A stretch of 64,000 nucleotides of DNA from assembly GCF_030409605.1 (NCBI RefSeq), contig NZ_JAUFQG010000004.1:806001-870000 (forward strand). The letters are read 5' to 3'. Below are positions 8,081 to 15,062 of this stretch, piece by piece (the stretch's first letter is position 1; each line of letters starts with the position of its first letter). This DNA comes from Simiduia curdlanivorans (lineage in GTDB: Bacteria > Pseudomonadota > Gammaproteobacteria > Pseudomonadales > Cellvibrionaceae). Both the position numbers and the translations under genes were made by a program. A model generated the notes under the pieces. It was not told where the DNA came from, did no database searches, and saw nothing but the letters and a program-made list of their open reading frames with translations.

Positions 8081-8743
8081 ATGACAGTACAACATCAGCT
8101 CTGGCAGGGCTATCAAATTATTGCGCGTGGCGCCAATCGCATATGCGTGCAAGACCCCGCAAGCACCGACCAATGTATCAAGTTTGATCTTCCCAGTGAG
8201 CAAGCAAAACCTGGCTTAGCAAATTGGTTGCGCCGACGTAAAGCCATGCTTTTTCCTAACAATAGCTTTGCCGATCAGGAGTTTAGAAAATATAAAGCAC
8301 TTGAACAACGAATTGGAAATGCAGCTCGAAATCACATTGCCCAATGTATAGCGCTGGTCAATACATCTTTTGGACGCGGCTTAGTTTGCGAACGCGTTTA
8401 CAACCAAAACGGCACGGCTGCACAACCCATTTACTACTATTTTGAACATGAATCCACCCTAAGTTCAGACGCACTCATCGATGCCATTTATAAATTCGGT
8501 GACTTTTTGTTGAGACATGACATTCCACTTTTTGATTTAAACCCAGGTAATTTATTAGTACAGCTTAATAACAGTGATAACAAGTGCACTATTTACTGCA
8601 TAGATTTAAAAAGCTTGGGTCAGTGTAAGGAAATTATACCGCTTTCGCTTTGGTTTAAACCCTTAAGAAAAAAGAAAATTCAAAGACGAATTAGCCGTTT
8701 AGCAAATGCCGTTCGCGCTAGAAAATTTAGGAAAAGCCCCTAA
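8081..8743 (+). CDS. YrbL-like kinase-fold protein of the glycan operon
   Basis: The 220-residue protein resembles the PhoP-network YrbL family, which has a protein-kinase/phosphotransferase-like fold. It shows a catalytic-loop-like sequence HDIPLFDLNPGNLLV at about residues 146-160, corresponding to the HxDxxxxN pattern of small-molecule kinases, followed by CTIYCIDLKS, a likely metal-binding Asp segment. The C-terminus is strongly basic (LRKKKIQRRISRL), as expected for association with membranes or LPS. It starts 6 bases after wecB and its stop overlaps the next start (TAATG). By analogy with LPS kinases it could phosphorylate a glycan, but that is inference; regulation by phosphorylation is also possible. 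Confidence 0.65.
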   Translation: MTVQHQLWQGYQIIARGANRICVQDPASTDQCIKFDLPSEQAKPGLANWLRRRKAMLFPNNSFADQEFRKYKALEQRIGNAARNHIAQCIALVNTSFGRGLVCERVYNQNGTAAQPIYYYFEHESTLSSDALIDAIYKFGDFLLRHDIPLFDLNPGNLLVQLNNSDNKCTIYCIDLKSLGQCKEIIPLSLWFKPLRKKKIQRRISRLANAVRARKFRKSP

Positions 8744-9735
8744 TGAAGCCCATAAAAATATTACATTGCGCGAATTTCAGTGAACTTAAAAATGCCGAAA
8801 CGTTCTATTCGATTGATAGAAAGTTATCCAACGGCCTAACGAGAAATGGGCACTTTGTATATAACTTTAGCTATCGAGATATCGCCAAGTCAGAGCGCAA
8901 ATTTTTTATAAAAAGCATTGGCAAAGGTGCCATGCAAAAAAGGCTAATAACGACCTTAGATAATTTACAGCCGGACTTATTGTTATTAGGCCACACTGAG
9001 CTAATCTCGGAAAACTTACTTGCCACTATAAAACTCAAGCATCCAAACCTTAAAATTGCAATGTGGTGGGTAGACTGGATTCACAACCTAAAGCATCAAG
9101 CTAGTAAAATTCATTATGTCGATCATTTTTTTATTACTACAGACCCAATTGAACTTAAAAGTTTAGGAATCGATGACGATACACTTAAAAAATGCCATTA
9201 CCTCCCCAATCTTTGCGATAGTTCCATCGATAGCTTTAAAGCCTTTGAGAATGGGAAGTATTCCTACGACCTTTTATTTATTGGGCGGTATGACGCCGAG
9301 CGTGCACCCCTGTTAAACCATATTCAAGACAAATATAGCAACTACAAACTAGGTATTTTCGGGCAAAACAGAGAAAGTTTAGTTTTTGGCGCTGATTTCT
9401 ATCGTGTTTTATCAAACTCAAAAATTGCATTAAACTACAGCAGGTCAAACACGCTGAACAAATACTCCAGCGATAGATTAATACAACCAGTAGCCAACGG
9501 CGTACTTACCCTTTCAGCCTATTTTCCAGGCTTAGAAACTTTGTTCCAAACTAACGAAGTTCCATCCTTTTCGAATTTCGATGAACTTGACGATTTGCTC
9601 GAACGCTATCTAAAAGATGACGAAGCGCGACGCGGAGTCGCACGAGCGGGTCACATGCGCGCACATAAGGACTATGAGACCCTATCTGTAAGTCGAGCAA
9701 TGTTAGAAATTATCTATCAGGAGAAGCTTTCTTGA
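8743..9735 (+). CDS. CgeB-like glycosyltransferase
   Basis: The 330-residue protein resembles the glycosyltransferase 1 family type seen in CgeB-like proteins. The first half has IKILHCANFSELKNAETFY and WWVDWIHNL. The second half has YDLLFIGRYDAERAPLL, KIALNYSRSNTLNKYSSDRLIQPVANGVLTLSAYFPGLETLF, and ends with an AGHMRAHKDYETLSVSRAMLEII segment typical of these C-terminal domains. Start and stop are coupled to the flanking genes. The base composition is AT-rich with AAA/TTT-rich codons, unlike the housekeeping neighbours. The specific sugar is unknown. Confidence 0.75.
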   Translation: MKPIKILHCANFSELKNAETFYSIDRKLSNGLTRNGHFVYNFSYRDIAKSERKFFIKSIGKGAMQKRLITTLDNLQPDLLLLGHTELISENLLATIKLKHPNLKIAMWWVDWIHNLKHQASKIHYVDHFFITTDPIELKSLGIDDDTLKKCHYLPNLCDSSIDSFKAFENGKYSYDLLFIGRYDAERAPLLNHIQDKYSNYKLGIFGQNRESLVFGADFYRVLSNSKIALNYSRSNTLNKYSSDRLIQPVANGVLTLSAYFPGLETLFQTNEVPSFSNFDELDDLLERYLKDDEARRGVARAGHMRAHKDYETLSVSRAMLEIIYQEKLS

Positions 9736-10925
9736 TTCAATTTTTCAGTGCTATCGTTGGACTATGGATATTTTCCATTCCGTTTAAGAACGCTTTATTT
9801 GAACTCTCATCGGCATTTCTCATAGGCTCGACTGCACTCGTCGTCATAGCAAACCGACTACAAAACCAAGTGAAGCACATACCCGCTTTGCCAAAAAGCC
9901 TAGCCTTAAGTTTTATGGCTGCGGCCGCAAGCCTTTTTATTGCCAATTATTTTGGCCGTCAAATGCCTTCCGGCTACTGGGTTAGCGCACACTTCATTGT
10001 TCGTTACGGCGGCATCTTTTGCTGTCTTTACTATCTGTATTGCCAGGGATACCTAACCAGCAAAACAATTTTTAGAGCTACAGCCCTAGCACTTATCGCT
10101 CAGGCCGGACTTGGCATGGCACAGCTTTTACTGCATTTCGACATTATTAGAGATCAGGTCGTCACAACGGGAACGCGTATTTATGGCGGCACATTTAATC
10201 CAAACCCTTTTGGCTTATTAATGGCCATAGGCGCCTCCCTTGCTTTCGCCAGACTGGTTAAATTTTCCCACTTAGAACTAAAAAAGTTTCTATTGTGCAC
10301 GGCCTTGTTAATATTTTTTGTATTCTGTCTACTGCTGTCAGGCTCGCGTTCATCTTGGATAGCCTTTGTGGTATTTTTATTTGTTATCGCGCTCACAACT
10401 GGTCGTGTTTTTATCAAGCGCATCCCAATAGTCATTTCAACAACAGTGGGCATAGGCCTAGCCGTATTTCTTTTCCATCCAATGACAAGCACCAACATCG
10501 ATCGGCTTTTTTTGAGTGACAGCTCATATCGGTTTACTATTTGGCAGACAGCATTTAAATTGTTTCAAGAGGCGCCTTTTTTTGGCTATGGTTTCGGAGA
10601 TTTTTCTGGGCTGTCTGGACTGCCCTTTGCCTCTGTTCATAACAGTATTATAGAGCTACTGTTATATACAGGATTGGTTGGGCTGTTATGCTACGGTTTT
10701 CTATTAGCTAACATACTCAAGCTTTTATGGCAGACAAGTTCACAGATTTTATTCGCAATTTTTACAGCTATGTTGTTCGCATCCCTGTTTGATCACAGCT
10801 TAATTGATAGTAAAATTTTCCTATCTTGCACAGTAGTTATCGTTGCACAAGCTGCCATCCGCTGGGTTCAAATACAAGCTACAGCGGCACCTACACATCA
10901 ACAGCAGTTACCAAACCGTGAATAA
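9732..10925 (+). CDS. O-antigen ligase / polymerase (WaaL/Wzy_C family) membrane protein
   Basis: A 397-residue polytopic inner-membrane protein with roughly ten to twelve hydrophobic segments. The Wzy_C region is recognisable as GTRIYGGTFNPNPFGLLMAIGASLAFARLV, then LLLSGSRSSWIAFVVFLFVIAL, and a periplasmic loop with FLSDSSYRFTIWQTAFKLFQEAPFFGYGFGDFS and the conserved His in SVHNSIIELLLYTGLVG. It either ligates an undecaprenyl-linked glycan to lipid A-core or polymerises repeat units; sequence alone does not separate WaaL from Wzy. The start is a TTG at 9732 embedded in the upstream stop (TTGA), implying translational coupling. Confidence 0.85.
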   Translation: MIQFFSAIVGLWIFSIPFKNALFELSSAFLIGSTALVVIANRLQNQVKHIPALPKSLALSFMAAAASLFIANYFGRQMPSGYWVSAHFIVRYGGIFCCLYYLYCQGYLTSKTIFRATALALIAQAGLGMAQLLLHFDIIRDQVVTTGTRIYGGTFNPNPFGLLMAIGASLAFARLVKFSHLELKKFLLCTALLIFFVFCLLLSGSRSSWIAFVVFLFVIALTTGRVFIKRIPIVISTTVGIGLAVFLFHPMTSTNIDRLFLSDSSYRFTIWQTAFKLFQEAPFFGYGFGDFSGLSGLPFASVHNSIIELLLYTGLVGLLCYGFLLANILKLLWQTSSQILFAIFTAMLFASLFDHSLIDSKIFLSCTVVIVAQAAIRWVQIQATAAPTHQQQLPNRE

Positions 10926-12063
10926 ACTTACTGTAGTTCAAGTACTGCCTGAGCTTAACGGCGGCGGGGTCGAACGTGGCACCTTGGAGATTGCCGAGGC
11001 CTTAGTCGCTGCCGGTCACCAATCTATCGTCATTTCTGCCGGCGGGCGTTTAGTGGCAGAGCTTGAGCAAAAGGGCTCTCAACATATCAATCTTGCCATC
11101 CATAAAAAAAGCTTGTGGTCTTTACGGCAGGTTTGGGCGTTACGAAGACTTTTTCTAGAGCTGAAGCCCGACATTATCCACCTTCGTTCACGCTTGCCTG
11201 GATGGTTATGCTACCTCGCTTGGAAGACCTTACCGATTAAACACCGGCCACATTTCATCACTACCGTACATGGTCTACATTCGGTAAATGCCTACAGCAA
11301 AATTGTTGTCAAGGGGGAGGCTGTCATTGCAGTGTCTGACACTGTGATGGACTACATTAAGACAAATTACCCCGATTGCTTTGGTCCCCACTGCCAACGT
11401 ATTTATCGCGGTATCGACCCTGTTGTATTTCCACGAGATTTTAGACCCAGTGCCACTTGGCTTACTACTTGGCAAGCGCAGTATCCTCAACTGTCCGGGC
11501 ACAAGGTGCTCTGCCTGCCGGGTCGCATTACACGTTTAAAAGGCCACTTAGAGTTCATCGAACTTATTCATGAATTACATCAGAAAGGACAAGTCGTATT
11601 CGGCTTGATTGTGGGTGGCGACGACCCGAGGCGCCAAGGCTATTTACAAGAAGTGAAGCAACGCATTGCCGAACTTGGTTTAAGCAAATACATTATTTTC
11701 GCCGGTCATAGAGCGGACATTAAGGAAATTTACGCGATTTCTGATCTAGTATTTTCGCTTTCTACCAAGCCCGAGTCTTTTGGCCGTACCGTTTTAGAAC
11801 CTCTGGCAATGGGTCGACCGGTTGTGGCTTACGATCACGGTGGCGTAGGGGAAATAATGGCGGCGCTTTACCCAGCTGGCCGGGTGCCCTTGAAAGATCA
11901 GGCGGCGCTACTCGAAACGACGGAAAAATTGCTACAAGCACCTAGCACGCCTAGCGAAAAAAACCCGTTTCTATTAGCCACGATGATTAACAAAACCTTG
12001 GCGCTTTATCAAAATATTAGCGCGGAAAAAAGCGTTCAGCCAACCAACTTGCCGCACGCTTAG
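10918..12063 (+). CDS. Glycosyltransferase family 4, last gene of the glycan operon
   Basis: I start at the GTG at 10918, which overlaps the ligase gene by 8 bases; the open frame continues upstream to 10843 but only as a shadow of the ligase. The resulting 381-residue protein has the GT4 layout: VVQVLPELNGGGVERGTLEIAEALVAAGHQ at the N-terminus, IIHLRSRLPGW, LPGRITRLKGHLEFI in the donor domain, and FSLSTKPESFGRTVLEPLAMGRPVVAYDHGG, with EX7E-type glutamates (PES...LEP). It resembles LPS-core transferases. The 3' end overlaps the convergent ELM1-type gene by 47 bases. Confidence 0.88.
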   Translation: MNKLTVVQVLPELNGGGVERGTLEIAEALVAAGHQSIVISAGGRLVAELEQKGSQHINLAIHKKSLWSLRQVWALRRLFLELKPDIIHLRSRLPGWLCYLAWKTLPIKHRPHFITTVHGLHSVNAYSKIVVKGEAVIAVSDTVMDYIKTNYPDCFGPHCQRIYRGIDPVVFPRDFRPSATWLTTWQAQYPQLSGHKVLCLPGRITRLKGHLEFIELIHELHQKGQVVFGLIVGGDDPRRQGYLQEVKQRIAELGLSKYIIFAGHRADIKEIYAISDLVFSLSTKPESFGRTVLEPLAMGRPVVAYDHGGVGEIMAALYPAGRVPLKDQAALLETTEKLLQAPSTPSEKNPFLLATMINKTLALYQNISAEKSVQPTNLPHA

Positions 12064-12928
12064 CCTCCCATAGGGGGGGCTTTTGGTCCAGTTTCTGCAG
12101 CTCGTTGCGCGCCTCGAAGGTAACCACACGCCCTTCAGAAATCAAGGTTTGCAAACCCGCCTGTATGCGTCCTGTCACTGGATCAGGCAAACTCAGCAAG
12201 CCTGTGGGCGCGCCCGATGTAAGCGCCTCGTAAACCATGGAAACGCTATCAGGTGTTACCCATACCGGCGCGCTCTCGGCAATTTGATTCACCAACCAAC
12301 CCGGCGCGGTGTTCAGGTGCGAAAGGCAAGTTAAATTAGGAAGATTGTGTTTATTAAGCTCGGCTAAAAAACTTGCCGGGGTTCGTCTCGAATCGGTCAA
12401 CAGCCATTGTTTAGCTGGATTTTCACTGCACAAACGCTGCACTTGACGCACTAGAGCTGCATCATCCCAACCATAATGTTTAGACGGCCCACCAATCAAC
12501 ACTAGCCCTGGGCTATCGTGCCTGCGCACGGCGCTGGGCTGTACGTGATTCAGGACACCGCGAGTCACTAACACATTATCTCGCCGAGGCGGCGAATCGT
12601 GCTCAGGTACGATGGCCGCATCAAGCCAAGCATAAGGAAAATTTGGTCGCATCAGTAAGACAGCCGGCTTGTCAAAGAATCGCTTGCTCGCCAACAACGC
12701 GCGCTGGGTACCGGAGCCTGCCGATACAATTAGATCCGGTGTCGGCAGGTCGGGGGCTAAATTTATTCCGCGCCAAACAGTCATCAGACCTAACCGCGCG
12801 TTGTCATTAACGAAATGATATTGGGCGCCAATTTGCGCACTGAGCTGCTGGGCCAAACCCAGCAGCTGATTGAGATGACCAGGCTTTTGATCAGTAATCA
12901 ACCAAATAGTCGGTGAATCCTTACTCAT
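12017..12928 (-). CDS. ELM1/GtrOC1-family putative glycosyltransferase
   Basis: The 303-residue product matches the family named after plant mitochondrial fission factor ELM1. In bacteria these are putative GT-B glycosyltransferases in LPS loci. Features seen: WLITDQKPGHLNQLLGLAQQL at the N-terminus, LIVSAGSGTQRALLASKRFF, LVLIGGPSKHYGWDD at the domain junction, and VWVTPDSVSMVYEALTSGAPTGLLSLP in the C-terminal donor-like half. It is transcribed against the glycan operon, and its last 47 bases (16 codons including stop) lie inside the end of the GT4 gene. Role in the same glycan is inferred from position. Confidence 0.8.
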   Translation of the reverse strand: MSKDSPTIWLITDQKPGHLNQLLGLAQQLSAQIGAQYHFVNDNARLGLMTVWRGINLAPDLPTPDLIVSAGSGTQRALLASKRFFDKPAVLLMRPNFPYAWLDAAIVPEHDSPPRRDNVLVTRGVLNHVQPSAVRRHDSPGLVLIGGPSKHYGWDDAALVRQVQRLCSENPAKQWLLTDSRRTPASFLAELNKHNLPNLTCLSHLNTAPGWLVNQIAESAPVWVTPDSVSMVYEALTSGAPTGLLSLPDPVTGRIQAGLQTLISEGRVVTFEARNELQKLDQKPPLWEAKRAASWLAERFFPR

Positions 12929-13022
12929 TACCGCTCCAAGGCTGGCCGGCCATAATGGCGCTGAACGTGTGCGCGCATTCTAGGCCTGGTGACAGCGGGA
13001 TCGCAAGAATCACCCTTGAGCC

Positions 13023-13697
13023 CTATACCAAGCCACGCTCCGCTAACGACGCACAGTAACCATCACCCACAATGAGATGATCCAAGACCCGAATATCTAC
13101 CAGCGCCAGCGCTTCTTTTAATCGACGGGTAATGGCTATATCAGCCTGGCTAGGTTCCGCGACACCGGAGGGGTGATTGTGTACCAAGATCACCGCAGCA
13201 GCCGTTTTGAGTAGCGCGCATTTGACCACGTCTCTCGGATACACAGATGCGCCATCTAAGGTGCCTTCAAACAGATGAACAAACTCAATTAGCCGATGCT
13301 GGGCGTCTAACAGCAGTAATGCAAACACTTCCCGGTCTTTGTGGCGTAGCTGCGCTTGCAGGAAGCGCGCTACTAAGTCGGGACTGGATAGCATAGCGCC
13401 ACGCTTCAACTCCGCGTTCAAATGCCGGCGGGACATCTCCAACACCGCCTGAAGCTGGGCAAACTTGGCGTCGCCTAAGCCTTTTCCCTGAATAAAATCC
13501 TCTCGACTTGCCTCCAGTAGCGGCCGCAAGCCGCCAAATTTGGTCAGCAGGTCGCGAGCCAAATCCACGGCCGTTAAGCCGGCGAGCCCAGTGCGCAAGA
13601 AAATGGCTAGAAGCTCTGCATCCGATAGCACCGCCGAACCCTGTGCCAGTAATTTTTCCCTTGGGCGTTCGCCCGCAGGCCATTGGCTGATGGCCAT
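13023..13697 (-). CDS. radC: RadC-family JAB/MPN-domain protein
   Basis: RadC proteins have an N-terminal helix-hairpin-helix part (LSDAELLAIFLRTG...KFGGLRPLLEAS...KGLGDAKFAQLQAVLE) and a C-terminal JAB1/MPN metalloprotease-like domain. The JAMM-type motif is intact: HNHPSGVAEPSQAD. Despite the old name, a DNA-repair function is not established. I start at MAISQWPAGERPREKLL (ATG 13697), preceded by AAGGAGG. An in-frame ATG six codons upstream spans that ribosome-binding site, so it is rejected. It diverges from coaBC as in Pseudomonas. Confidence 0.92.
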   Translation of the reverse strand: MAISQWPAGERPREKLLAQGSAVLSDAELLAIFLRTGLAGLTAVDLARDLLTKFGGLRPLLEASREDFIQGKGLGDAKFAQLQAVLEMSRRHLNAELKRGAMLSSPDLVARFLQAQLRHKDREVFALLLLDAQHRLIEFVHLFEGTLDGASVYPRDVVKCALLKTAAAVILVHNHPSGVAEPSQADIAITRRLKEALALVDIRVLDHLIVGDGYCASLAERGLV

Positions 13698-13817
13698 TCG
13701 ATCCTCCTTGATCACTTATATGGCGAGATTTCACACGCTTGGCGCGCGTCGACTACGATAGTCACGCCGACAATGGTATCTTAGCCCCTTACTCAAACCT
13801 TGCCAGCCACAGGTGCT

Positions 13818-15014
13818 ATGTCAAGCCTAATCAATAAACACGTACTACTGGGTGTCAGTGGCGGTATCGCCGCCTATAAAAGCGCCGAACTCATCCGTCG
13901 ACTTAAAGATTTAGGTGCCGATGTGCGCGTAGTCATGACCTCGGCGGCGCAGGAATTTATTACCCCGTTAACCCTGCAAGCACTATCGGGCAACCCAGTT
14001 TACACCGAGCTTTTAGACCCAGAGGCCGAGGCCGGCATGGGTCATATTGAGCTAGCGCGTTGGGCCGATATTTTTTTCATCGCCCCCTGTACGGCAGATC
14101 TTATCGCGCGCCTAGCCTTAGGCCAAGGCAACGACCTACTTACCACCATCGCACTGGCCTGCCAAGCGCCCTTAGCCCTAGCGCCGGCCATGAATCAGGC
14201 GATGTGGAGCCATGCTGCAACACAGGATAACCTCGCCCTGTTAATCAACCGTGGCGCCAAGGTATTTGGCCCTGACAGCGGCAGCCAAGCCTGCGGCGAT
14301 ACCGGCTTTGGCCGTATGTCCGAGCCGGCAGTATTAGCGACACAACTGAGCGAGTGCTTTAGCTCTGGGCTACTAAGCGGCTTGAATGTTGTTATTACCG
14401 CTGGACCGACCCGCGAAGCCATAGATCCCGTGCGCTATATCAGCAACCATAGCTCCGGCAAAATGGGCTATGCACTGGCCCAGGCCTGTGCCGAGGCTGG
14501 CGCTCGCACCCGTCTCATCAGCGGGCCGACACAACTGAGCTGCCCGGCCAATGTCGAGCGCATCGACGTCACAAGCGCACAGGAAATGCTGGATGCTGCG
14601 CTAGCTTGTAAAGCTGATATATTCATCGGTGCCGCTGCCGTCGCCGACTATCGCCCCGAGACCATCGCCGAGCAAAAAATCAAAAAGCAGGGCGCCGATA
14701 CCGGCACAACAACGCTGACCTTGGTTCAAAACCCAGATATCATTGCCACCATTGCCAGCGATATCAACAAACCCTTTGTGGTTGGCTTTGCAGCTGAAAC
14801 GGAAAATGTCGTCAGTTACGCCCGAAGCAAATTGATTAAGAAGCGCTTAGACTTAGTAATTGCCAATGACGTATCCCGTCAAGACATCGGCTTCAATAGC
14901 GACGACAACGCTGTAACGCTAATTTCAGCCACTGGTGAAGAGTACCTAGAGCCACGCAGTAAGTATCAGTTAGCACTAGAACTCGTTCGACGAATTGCTA
15001 TCGCCTATCGCTAA
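13818..15014 (+). CDS. coaBC: CoaBC, phosphopantothenoylcysteine decarboxylase/synthetase
   Basis: This bifunctional flavoprotein couples cysteine to 4'-phosphopantothenate and decarboxylates the product in CoA synthesis. The CoaC half has LLGVSGGIAAYKSAELIRRL, the FMN-binding and substrate sequence PAMNQAMWSH with the catalytic acidic Cys motif QACGDTGFGRM. The CoaB half begins at about residue 185 (VVITAGPTREAIDPVRYISNHSSGKMGYALA) and includes KIKK and NPDII. I choose the ATG at 13818 (398 residues); a TTG at 13800 is possible. The coaD gene of the same pathway is 11 kb away. Confidence 0.96.
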   Translation: MSSLINKHVLLGVSGGIAAYKSAELIRRLKDLGADVRVVMTSAAQEFITPLTLQALSGNPVYTELLDPEAEAGMGHIELARWADIFFIAPCTADLIARLALGQGNDLLTTIALACQAPLALAPAMNQAMWSHAATQDNLALLINRGAKVFGPDSGSQACGDTGFGRMSEPAVLATQLSECFSSGLLSGLNVVITAGPTREAIDPVRYISNHSSGKMGYALAQACAEAGARTRLISGPTQLSCPANVERIDVTSAQEMLDAALACKADIFIGAAAVADYRPETIAEQKIKKQGADTGTTTLTLVQNPDIIATIASDINKPFVVGFAAETENVVSYARSKLIKKRLDLVIANDVSRQDIGFNSDDNAVTLISATGEEYLEPRSKYQLALELVRRIAIAYR

Positions 15015-15062
15015 CCAGCAAACTTAATTTTGACCATTTTATAGATACACAAGGAATCGAAG

